A DNA stretch of 64,000 bases from Chitinophagaceae bacterium (GTDB lineage: Bacteria; Bacteroidota; Bacteroidia; Chitinophagales; Chitinophagaceae): assembly GCA_016787065.1 (NCBI GenBank), contig JAEUVD010000033.1:124001-188000 (forward strand). The letters run 5' to 3'. This document shows positions 57,177-64,000 of the stretch, in pieces. How positions within the stretch are numbered: position 1 is the first letter of the stretch; every line of letters begins with the position of its first letter. The position numbers were made by a program, and so were the translations under genes. Under the pieces are notes generated by a model, which saw only the letters and a program-made list of their open reading frames with translations, was not told where the DNA came from and made no database searches.

Positions 57177-57515
57177 TTAGTCTTCCAGTTTAACTCGCTG
57201 TAGTACGGTGTCATCTTTTTCTGCCAAACGTGCTTCAATCTCAAATGGATTTTGATAATATCCGTATTTAATCGAGTAGAACAGGTACTTCATCAAAAAC
57301 ATAAAACCTCCATGTTCCTGATATTGAAGTACATGCTTTATTTCATGTTGAAGCATCGGTTTGTTGGCTATTAATTGAGCCTTACTGATGCCATGTAAAT
57401 AAATAGTACGAAAAAATACAATAGCCAAACCATTCTTTGCGCCAAGTTTCTTTGCTGCCAAACGAGCTATCCAACTTCGCTCCTGAAAATGAATATGTAT
57501 TAGAGGTCCTTCCAA
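57177..57515 (-). CDS. Small HExxH metallopeptidase-like protein
   Basis: A 112-residue protein. MLQHEIKHVLQYQEHGG has the zinc motif HExxH, and a later NPFEIEAR gives a glutamate that could be the third ligand. This resembles minimal metallopeptidase domains of the DUF4157 type. Between them lies a hydrophobic stretch (FMFLMKYLFYSIKYG) that might touch membrane. Start overlaps the end of bcp by 16 bases, so it is in the same operon as an M23 peptidase and lspA. Function unknown; I infer a peptidase from the motif only. Confidence 0.75.
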   Translation of the reverse strand: MEGPLIHIHFQERSWIARLAAKKLGAKNGLAIVFFRTIYLHGISKAQLIANKPMLQHEIKHVLQYQEHGGFMFLMKYLFYSIKYGYYQNPFEIEARLAEKDDTVLQRVKLED

Positions 57516-57964
57516 ATTTTTCGAATCTGCTCGATTTGTTTTTTAGAAATTACTTGTTTAATTACATGATCGATATAACCATCCTCATTAATTAAAAAAG
57601 AACTTCGCTTCACACCCATGTGCTTATGCCCAAACATCGTTTTCTCTACCCATACACCATAGGTTTCCATCATGGAATGATCGGGATCGGATAACAAACT
57701 AAAGGGCAACTGAAATTTTTCGATAAAAGCTCCATGACGTTTTACATCATCCGGACTAACACCTAAAATCACAATATTCTTTAGTTGAAACAAATGGATA
57801 TGTTCCTTTAAATGACAAGCTTCTTCCGTGCATAACGGTGTATCATCTTCCGGATAAAAATAAAGGAGTACTTTTTGTCCTTTAAAATCCTTTAAGGAAA
57901 CCTTTTTTCCGTCCTGATTTTTTAGCGTAAACGCTGGAGCTTTGTCGCCTGCTTGTATTGCCAT
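57500..57964 (-). CDS. bcp: Thioredoxin-dependent thiol peroxidase (BCP)
   Basis: A 154-residue peroxiredoxin that reduces hydroperoxides with thioredoxin. The active motif YPEDDTPLCTEEAC holds the peroxidatic cysteine and a second cysteine five residues on (Cx4C), as in E. coli BCP. The family usually has TPGC where this one has TPLC. Cytoplasmic. It starts 1 base after the M23 stop and overlaps the HExxH gene. Confidence 0.93.
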   Translation of the reverse strand: MAIQAGDKAPAFTLKNQDGKKVSLKDFKGQKVLLYFYPEDDTPLCTEEACHLKEHIHLFQLKNIVILGVSPDDVKRHGAFIEKFQLPFSLLSDPDHSMMETYGVWVEKTMFGHKHMGVKRSSFLINEDGYIDHVIKQVISKKQIEQIRKIWKDL

Positions 57965-57965
57965 A

Positions 57966-59663
57966 TTATCGTGTTAAGGTGAGTGTTGCTATTGCACAAT
58001 TATTATTTTCATCAAATGCTTTTAGCTGAACTTCATGTTTTCCTTTTGGAAAATGCGCATCCAATTCATAATAAAATACATCGCCTTTTTGCACTACACG
58101 AAGCCAGTTGCCATCAACAAAAAGTTGGCACTTGGCAACAGAGGTAACATCATCTTTTATTATAAACGACAATGTTTTGAGTTTATTGATGGAGGCACCA
58201 TTTTTAAGTGAAGTAGAAATCTGTGGAGGCTTGGTATCAATAACTACTTCATACGTTCCGAAGTCGCGAACCGATGCCGTTACCACTTGCCGATTTACCG
58301 ATGCCGCCTTACCCTTTTTTTGTGTCTCACTTCCAAACGGGTAACGTACAACCGCAACTTTACTTTGTAAGGACTCGGGAATTGCTTTTTTTGTTTTCAA
58401 ATTCAAATCAAAATAAGTATGCACCGGAACATCGCTGGAATGCACTTGGTACTTCCAGCTATATTCCGAAGAAGATGGCGAAGAGGTAATATCCGGACAA
58501 ACAGCATCGTACAAGGCCTCAGCCGGAAGATTGAACGAAAGGTTAGCCTCGTTTACCTGATGTATCTTTCCACAAGGCCATAAAGCCGTACAGTTATTAT
58601 TGGAGGAATTCGAAGTTGATCGTATAAAGAAAACTACTTCACTGCCTTGAAGTTTTGTGTCTAAGGCAACTACTTTAATTTTATGCGTCTTCTTATCACT
58701 AAGAGAAATCATACCGTCACCGGCAACAAAATTCTTGTAAACGTTTAAATGGTCGCCCGGTAATTTGTGCGCAAGCTGTATCCAAGGGCCATTATTTTTT
58801 TTCGTTTTATAATCAGCCAACGCATTCATATATCGTGTAATATCATAACTAATATCATCCATTTGCCAGGCAAATTGGAGTTCGTCATCCACATAAAGTT
58901 GAAGTTCATAGACACCTAAGGTACCTGTTGCTATTTCACTAAAATCGTCGGCAGAAATACCAACATACATTTGTTCCGAAGGAAACAATAGTGTGTCTTT
59001 AGTCAATGCGTTATTCTTTACCATAAACAATTGCGGTTTTTGATGATAGATACTCTTGTTACCATCATACAATGCCACTTGTTTAATTTTTGGTGCTTTG
59101 CTGTCGGGTATCTTGGTAAAAAACAACAAAGGGTTCAACGGATTTTCGGTTTTTGTATCGCGAATTTCTAAATGAAGATGAGGGCCTTGTGAAGAACCTG
59201 TATTGCCACTCAGTGCAATAAAGCTATCTTTATTAACCGGAAACTGATGCGGTAGAAAATACACATCTTGCTTCCAACTTTTATCTTCATACTGTTTGGA
59301 GCGGATGAAGGATTCCAATTCAGGAAAGAAACGATTTAGATGTGCGTACAATGAGGTATAACCATTGCCATGAGTTATATAGATGGCATTACCGAATCCG
59401 CCGGCTTCAATTTTTACTCTGGAAATAAAGCCATCACCAATGGCATAAACCGGAACATTTTCCTTACCATCGGTTCGGATGTCGATACCTGAATGAAAAT
59501 GATTCGGTCTGCATTCTCCAAAATTTCCAACCAAGGAAACAGGAATTTTCATCGGATAGGAGAAAGAGGTGGTTGGGTATTTTTTTACCGGAAAAACACT
59601 TTGTGCTTGCGTATTAAAAAACACAGCACAAGCGATAATAAACAATAAAATAGGGCGCATCAC
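57966..59663 (-). CDS. M23 family metallopeptidase
   Basis: A 565-residue secreted peptidase with signal peptide (MMRPILLFIIACAVFFNTQAQ). The M23 (LytM) domain is near the N-terminus: HFHSGIDIRTDG (HxxxD), GNGYTSLYAHL and GPHLHLEIRD (HxH) give the complete zinc site. The long C-terminal part (about 220-565) is beta-rich, Ig-like, ending in VQLKAFDENNNCAIA. Likely cuts peptidoglycan cross-links or acts in envelope remodelling. Start overlaps the lspA stop by 4 bases. Confidence 0.92.
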   Translation of the reverse strand: MMRPILLFIIACAVFFNTQAQSVFPVKKYPTTSFSYPMKIPVSLVGNFGECRPNHFHSGIDIRTDGKENVPVYAIGDGFISRVKIEAGGFGNAIYITHGNGYTSLYAHLNRFFPELESFIRSKQYEDKSWKQDVYFLPHQFPVNKDSFIALSGNTGSSQGPHLHLEIRDTKTENPLNPLLFFTKIPDSKAPKIKQVALYDGNKSIYHQKPQLFMVKNNALTKDTLLFPSEQMYVGISADDFSEIATGTLGVYELQLYVDDELQFAWQMDDISYDITRYMNALADYKTKKNNGPWIQLAHKLPGDHLNVYKNFVAGDGMISLSDKKTHKIKVVALDTKLQGSEVVFFIRSTSNSSNNNCTALWPCGKIHQVNEANLSFNLPAEALYDAVCPDITSSPSSSEYSWKYQVHSSDVPVHTYFDLNLKTKKAIPESLQSKVAVVRYPFGSETQKKGKAASVNRQVVTASVRDFGTYEVVIDTKPPQISTSLKNGASINKLKTLSFIIKDDVTSVAKCQLFVDGNWLRVVQKGDVFYYELDAHFPKGKHEVQLKAFDENNNCAIATLTLTR

Positions 59664-60361
59664 GAAACTACGGAATGATTATTTTGTTCAGTTATTTCTT
59701 CTGGGTTTACAACCTCTTGTTCAACAACAGGTCTTACTTCAAAACCAGGTTTCTTCTGAAGAATACTTCGTTGAAAAACAAATATGGCAATTACTCCACC
59801 ACTAATAGCAGCATCGGCTATGTTGAAAATAGGACGAAAGAACTGAAACTCTTTGCCACCTACAACAGGAAACCAAATAGGGTAGTGGCCATCAATTAAC
59901 GGGAAGTAAAGCATATCAACCACTCGACCATGGAATAAGGAAGCATAACCCTGTCCCCATGGAACTAGTTTAGCTGCTCCTGAACCATGAAACGGCGTGT
60001 CGGTGAATATCTTACCATAGGCTACGCTGTCGATGCAATTACCTAAAGCCCCTGCTAAAATAAGTGAAGCACAAAAAATGAGGCCATTCGAATAGCCGGC
60101 ATCAATAATGTATTTTTTTATGAGAAAGATACCAGCAATACAGGCGATAAGCCGAAAGCTAGTTAAGATGAGTTTGCCATAAGGCCCGCCAATTTCCATA
60201 CCAAAAGCCATACCTTCATTTTCAATGAAATGAAGTTTAAACCAGTTACCAAGAACATTCACTTCCTGGCCATAATGAAAATGTGTTTTAATATAAATTT
60301 TGAGTACCTGATCAAGGAGCAACACAATGAACACGGTAAACAGCACATGTTTTAATTTCAA
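59660..60361 (-). CDS. lspA: Lipoprotein signal peptidase (signal peptidase II)
   Basis: A 233-residue inner-membrane aspartyl protease that cleaves lipoprotein signal peptides. The catalytic aspartates lie in ALGNCIDSV and FNIADAAISGG; ENEGMAFGMEIGG and GRVVDMLYFPL are conserved. Four membrane segments. The C-terminal tail (about 30 residues after the last segment, rich in V, E and Q) is longer than in E. coli. The start is TTG at 60361; an in-frame GTG follows. A TACTTTTG box precedes it on the minus strand. First gene of the lspA-M23-bcp-HExxH-apaG cluster. Confidence 0.93.
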   Translation of the reverse strand: MKLKHVLFTVFIVLLLDQVLKIYIKTHFHYGQEVNVLGNWFKLHFIENEGMAFGMEIGGPYGKLILTSFRLIACIAGIFLIKKYIIDAGYSNGLIFCASLILAGALGNCIDSVAYGKIFTDTPFHGSGAAKLVPWGQGYASLFHGRVVDMLYFPLIDGHYPIWFPVVGGKEFQFFRPIFNIADAAISGGVIAIFVFQRSILQKKPGFEVRPVVEQEVVNPEEITEQNNHSVVS

Positions 60362-60634
60362 GAGAAAAAATTTCGAACAAAAGTAAGGTATTTCAAAGAA
60401 TACTGCTTCGTTACAGGTTAATGATTAGTCCTTGATGCTGTAGGTGACTCTGTTGCCGTTTTGATTTGATTTTTTGACGTGAATTCGTAGTTGGGTCATT
60501 GCTTAGTACTGTTTCATTCACATATCCGGATTTCTCTTTAACCAGCACGCTTGCGCTGAAAGTCTATTTCAATCCAAAATAAATTGTGATTTATGAAAAA
60601 TGAAACTACATTTGTTTGATTAGTTTACACCTCT

Positions 60635-60964
60635 ATGAAGTTGACACGCATCGTTTCTCTTAGTATATTGTTAGTAACAGGCTTGGCCTTATTCAATTCA
60701 TCTTGCAGAAAGAAGAAAGATGAACCGGTTTCTAAAATTTGTGCGAGTAAAACGTTGTACAACAAAGGCGATACGATTAAACTGGAGAATTGTTCGGATA
60801 ATTACACCAAGCAGCGTTGGCGTTTTCCTGATGGAACACAATCAACAGATAAGGTAATTTATTATGTTCCGGCCACAGTTGGATTTTATAAGTTTACCTT
60901 GTATGTAAGCAATTCCGATTATGTGTACGACTACGAATCATACACCTATGTTGAAGTTAAATAG
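60635..60964 (+). CDS. Small PKD-like lipoprotein
   Basis: A 109-residue protein with a lipoprotein signal (LLVTGLALFNSSC, lipobox cysteine at residue 24). The mature part (KNKGDTIKLENCSD... QRWRFPDGTQSTDKVIYYVPATVGFYKFTLYVSN) is one PKD-like beta-sandwich with an internal cysteine. Anchored in a membrane; role unknown. A TACATTTG box lies near 60604, leaving a leader of about 25 bases. Its stop TAG is in the same frame as folB, which begins 6 bases later. Confidence 0.8.
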   Translation: MKLTRIVSLSILLVTGLALFNSSCRKKKDEPVSKICASKTLYNKGDTIKLENCSDNYTKQRWRFPDGTQSTDKVIYYVPATVGFYKFTLYVSNSDYVYDYESYTYVEVK

Positions 60965-60970
60965 GTAGTT

Positions 60971-61324
60971 ATTTTACACGTACGATTAAATCAAATTGAA
61001 CTCTTCGGTTATCATGGTTTATATCCTGAAGAGCGAATACTTGGGAATCGATTTATTCTTTCCATTGATATAGCCTTAAGAAAAACTGAAATCCAAACAT
61101 TAAACGATAGTATAGATTACACTCAAGTACTAGACATTATTCGTACGCGTTTTAATAAACCAAGTTTGTTACTAGAAACCTTATTACTTGAAATTGAAAA
61201 AGATCTTTTGCAGCATTTTGCACCAAAGATGGCGAAGCTTTTTATCAAGTTAGAAAAATGTAATCCTCCCTTATCGGGTCGAGTTTTTTCAAGTGAGGTA
61301 ATTCTGGAAAAAGATTACATCTAA
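60971..61324 (+). CDS. folB: Dihydroneopterin aldolase, with a probable ATT start
   Basis: A 117-residue enzyme of folate synthesis that splits dihydroneopterin into 6-hydroxymethyl-dihydropterin. The frame reads VRLNQIELFGYHGLYPEER, then LNDSIDYTQV, LLETLLLEIE and KLEKCNPPLSGRVFSSEV, all FolB hallmarks, with the active-site glutamate, tyrosine and lysine in place. Length fits the family. There is no ATG, GTG or TTG between the upstream TAG (60962-60964) and the conserved region. ATT at 60971 gives the expected N-terminus. Short 6-base gap to the lipoprotein stop suggests translational coupling. Start-codon error in the assembly is the alternative. Confidence 0.85.
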   Translation: MLHVRLNQIELFGYHGLYPEERILGNRFILSIDIALRKTEIQTLNDSIDYTQVLDIIRTRFNKPSLLLETLLLEIEKDLLQHFAPKMAKLFIKLEKCNPPLSGRVFSSEVILEKDYI

Positions 61325-61329
61325 ATCAA

Positions 61330-63789
61330 TTAATGAATAACATTGATGTCTCCTTTCTTAAGGTACTTCTTACCATCACTTAAACAGGTATATCGCAAGA
61401 GGTAGAAATAAGTACCATTATCAACCAACCTACCGTTTTGACCTCCATCCCAAGTTGCTCGTTGATCCTCTTCATCCCAAATTTTTTGTCCCCACCGGTT
61501 ATAGATTTTAAATTGTTCTACCTGAATTCCGGTGCTGCTTACAATGCGCCAAATATCGTTATTGCCATCTCCATTTGGTGTAAACCCATTCGGTGCAAAA
61601 ATATTTTCACAACAATTTCCGGGTTTTATATATACCGTATCTTTTGTTTCACAACCGGTGGCATCGGTGGTTGTAACAAAATACCATCCATAGTATAAAT
61701 TGGTAATCGATTTTGATTCGGAGGGAGGAATTTCTCGGGAAGTCCATAGGTAGGTATAAGGCGTAACACCACCGCTGGCGAATACTTCAGCGCTACCTTC
61801 GTTGCCTGCACCCTGACAAGGTAAATCCTGATGAGTGATGAAGGCACTAAAATCGTTAGGTATTGTACTAACTGTTATCACCGTATCATAAGAGCAGAAA
61901 TTTTCGTTTCTAACGCTTAGAGTATAGGTGTTTGGGGGTAGGTTGCTAAACACACCATCGGAACTCGCTCCTATACCAGGTTTAAGAAAATAAACAATAC
62001 CATTACTTAAATTACATTGGGCAACAATTTTCCCATTCATTTTATCGCAGGTTGTGGCAGCAATAGAAACATCTACAAAGCCAATTTTAGGTGGTTCAAT
62101 GATGGTAGCACTACTTGTTACCGAACAATTATTTCCATCCATAACAAGAATAGTGTAAATACCTTTCTCTAAGTTTTCAAAATAGCCGATTGGGCTCTGG
62201 ATGTTAGTAGGATTTAAAGTTGCCAAGTAAGTAGATGAAGGCGTTGTCACATGAAGTTGTATAGAACCATCTTGTTCTCCAAAACAGGAAATATCTTTTA
62301 TTGTAATACTATCAATAACCGGAACTACTGTTGGCGGAATATAAATAGGTAACTCGGTTATGCAGCCTTTTACATCGGAAACAATTACGGTGTACGAACC
62401 TGCATTCAGATTATTATAAAGATTTCCGGTTTGATAGGGTTGTCCATTAAGCGAGTATTGTAAACTACCACCGTTAGAACTACTACCAGAAATTTGAATA
62501 GAAGCATCGCCACCCGGATTGCACGTTTCCTGTGTTGAAACCGTGCTTACCGTAAACGGATTGATTAAATGGATTGTGTAGGCAATGGTTTGTTTACTGG
62601 ATAGCGGACAACCATCATCCTGAAAAGTAATAAAGAATACATAATCGCTGGTTACAAATGGTTTAGGAAGAACATACTTCACATTTACCTGCGGTGTAGG
62701 TGTATTGTTATTCGTTATGGATACTAATAAGTTAGCGCTTGTACCGTTTACCGTAACAGCAATATTCTGGAGATCAGGATCGTTTGCTGCAATGGTAAAA
62801 GACAGTGTGTCGGTAATACCTTCATCGCACAACGTGATGTCTGTACCTACTGTATCAATAATACCAATATTTGTAGAATTAATTAGGCCTCCCGGAGATT
62901 GGTTGTTACAATTATTTTGAATCACAAAAACCATTTCGCGCATGGTAGTACCTACTACAACACCATTTCTTGTTTCGGTTACTTTGGTTACAACTAAACT
63001 ATTACTCACCATATTTGGCGTGAAATTCATTTGTCCACTCGAACTATTAAATTGAAACGTACCAGCTTGAACCGGAAGTGGATTGTTATATGTATATGGC
63101 GGATTATAGGTAACAGCACCGCCACCAACTTCAAGGCCTTCTACGAGGGAATAAGTCATTACATCACCATCAGCATCAATAGCACCTTGGTTATATTGCT
63201 GCCCGATATTAATACAAAAAAATGGTGTTGGAATGGTGGTGTACAAAGCCGAATTATTTCCATTAGCAAGGGTGTTGTTAAGGCTAGCCTCCAATCGCAT
63301 AATTGAAAAACCCGTGCCTTGTATGATATTGGTAATTAAACTCGAGCGGCCGGAGCTTAATGACGCCCCTTGGTAAGTACCTAAATCACCATCAAAAATG
63401 AACCGCCAATTGGCGCTAGTGCTTGGTAGCGTTACGTTCGATTTGAAAATGAACCGAGCGATACCGGGAATAGTTCCGCCGTTACACGTTGTATTTTGAA
63501 TTTCAGCCGGACAAACTGGTGTTACCTCTAAACCAGGTGTACCAAAGGGTTGCATGAGAAAGGTAGCATATACGGAATTTGCATTTTGAACTATAAGCTT
63601 AGGCGTTGCATAAAACAAATTAGAAAAAGAGGGGTTGCCTGAACAATCGCCGTATAAAGTTAAAGTAACCTCATAAGTAAGTCCGCTAGTATTCTTATAC
63701 GAAAGGTCTGCTCCAAAAATATGTTTCGCGTCGGAGTATTTGCTTAAAAGTAAAAGCGTAAGAAAAAACGGAATTAGGAATTGCCTCAT
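61330..63789 (-). CDS. Secreted T9SS type B (gliding-motility C-terminal domain) protein
   Basis: 819 residues. Signal peptide (MRQFLIPFFLTLLLLSKYSDA) then KHIFGADLSYKNTSGLTYEVTL, the same kind of N-terminal domain as in the protein at 29717. Ig-like and SprB-like repeats follow (SYTVIVSDVKGCI, GIYTILVMDGNNCS, TYTLSVRNENFCS, WYFVTTTDATGCE). The end (FTPNGDGNNDIWRIV ... IYNRWGQKIWDEE ... GTYFYLLRY) is the type B sorting domain. SprB-like repeats suggest an adhesin that gliding motors move, by analogy only. A TACTTTTG box lies about 15 bases upstream. Confidence 0.9.
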   Translation of the reverse strand: MRQFLIPFFLTLLLLSKYSDAKHIFGADLSYKNTSGLTYEVTLTLYGDCSGNPSFSNLFYATPKLIVQNANSVYATFLMQPFGTPGLEVTPVCPAEIQNTTCNGGTIPGIARFIFKSNVTLPSTSANWRFIFDGDLGTYQGASLSSGRSSLITNIIQGTGFSIMRLEASLNNTLANGNNSALYTTIPTPFFCINIGQQYNQGAIDADGDVMTYSLVEGLEVGGGAVTYNPPYTYNNPLPVQAGTFQFNSSSGQMNFTPNMVSNSLVVTKVTETRNGVVVGTTMREMVFVIQNNCNNQSPGGLINSTNIGIIDTVGTDITLCDEGITDTLSFTIAANDPDLQNIAVTVNGTSANLLVSITNNNTPTPQVNVKYVLPKPFVTSDYVFFITFQDDGCPLSSKQTIAYTIHLINPFTVSTVSTQETCNPGGDASIQISGSSSNGGSLQYSLNGQPYQTGNLYNNLNAGSYTVIVSDVKGCITELPIYIPPTVVPVIDSITIKDISCFGEQDGSIQLHVTTPSSTYLATLNPTNIQSPIGYFENLEKGIYTILVMDGNNCSVTSSATIIEPPKIGFVDVSIAATTCDKMNGKIVAQCNLSNGIVYFLKPGIGASSDGVFSNLPPNTYTLSVRNENFCSYDTVITVSTIPNDFSAFITHQDLPCQGAGNEGSAEVFASGGVTPYTYLWTSREIPPSESKSITNLYYGWYFVTTTDATGCETKDTVYIKPGNCCENIFAPNGFTPNGDGNNDIWRIVSSTGIQVEQFKIYNRWGQKIWDEEDQRATWDGGQNGRLVDNGTYFYLLRYTCLSDGKKYLKKGDINVIH

Positions 63790-63897
63790 GAAATCAGTTA
63801 ACGAGCAAAAGTAAGTTTTGGTATGCTGTTTACAGCCTTACTTATTCGTTAACGTACCCAAAAAGGTAAAATCAAGATTTTAACCTGTAAATGAACC

Positions 63898-64000
63898 TTA
63901 GCAACGCTCAATAATAACGGCTGAGCCACCGCCACCGCCATTGCAAATGCCTGCAGCGCCCAGTTTTGCGTTATTTTGTTGTAGCACATGAAGTAACGTT
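63898..64000 (-). CDS. Thiolase (acetyl-CoA acyltransferase), C-terminal end only
   Basis: The last 33 codons on the minus strand, running in from beyond the window edge and ending at TAA (63898-63900): TLLHVLQQNNAKLGAAGICNGGGGGSAVIIERC. GICNGGGGGSA is the C-terminal thiolase motif with the catalytic acid-base cysteine. It would take part in fatty acid beta-oxidation or acetoacetyl-CoA formation; which one cannot be told from this fragment. Confidence 0.8.
   Translation of the reverse strand, partial: TLLHVLQQNNAKLGAAGICNGGGGGSAVIIERC

Overview
The window looks like a Bacteroidota chromosome of low GC content, probably from an environmental, gliding-type lineage. The support is seven secreted proteins with type A or type B sorting domains of the type IX secretion system (T9SS), gldF and gldG, ribosomal protein bTHX, DUF4286, MqnC (futalosine menaquinone route), and promoters matching the Bacteroidota -7 element TAnnTTTG instead of Shine-Dalgarno leaders. 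Genus and order cannot be fixed from the sequence alone. No tRNA, rRNA, CRISPR array or intact transposase gene was seen.

Layout. 1-5.7 kb: truncated lamin-tail/FnIII-like secreted protein, sucB, an RsmB-type rRNA methyltransferase, a T9SS cargo protein. 5.8-9.3 kb: MlaE/MlaF-type lipid transporter subunits, panD, a flippase-like membrane protein, rfaE2. 9.3-13.6 kb: three ABC ATPase loci, including an ABC-F gene broken by an in-frame TAA and an ATPase with no ATG/GTG/TTG start. 13.6-18.5 kb: MFS transporter, metallo-hydrolase, glutathione peroxidase lipoprotein, mqnC, bTHX, HU. 18.7-26.3 kb (minus strand): DUF4286, a four-repeat T9SS protein, a vWA protein with a roughly 48-residue repeat, N-terminal transketolase subunit, methylmalonyl-CoA mutase catalytic subunit. 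26.4-32.5 kb: GNAT, a mirrored repeat array, UPF0173 hydrolase, RadC, alpha/beta hydrolase, T9SS type B protein, flavin reductase. 32.5-48.9 kb: gldG/gldF, choice-of-anchor L protein, Gfo/Idh oxidoreductase, recQ, DUF1573, tatC, six-PKD protein, gltX, M28 peptidase, polysaccharide deacetylase, dicarboxylate symporter. 49-56.7 kb: gene-poor accessory region with an HNH protein, several repeat families and a 1460-residue secreted beta-helix protein. 56.7-64 kb: apaG, a small HExxH protein, bcp, M23 peptidase, lspA, a PKD-like lipoprotein, folB, a T9SS type B protein, and the end of a thiolase.

The genes are mostly short housekeeping units alternating with single large surface or secreted proteins. 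GldF/GldG (gliding), TatC, LspA and the many sorting-domain proteins together describe an organism that invests heavily in its cell surface.

Most interesting: (1) a recurring promoter-start arrangement in which a -7 box ends only 2-7 bases before the start codon in about ten genes, predicting leaderless or near-leaderless mRNAs; (2) two intact genes, folB and an ABC ATPase, whose only sensible starts are ATT; (3) an ABC-F gene with an in-frame TAA; (4) a pair of REP-like palindromes flanked outward by tandem arrays of their own half-sites; (5) further dispersed repeat families, two of them present in two copies each; (6) an unfamiliar repeat in a vWA protein.
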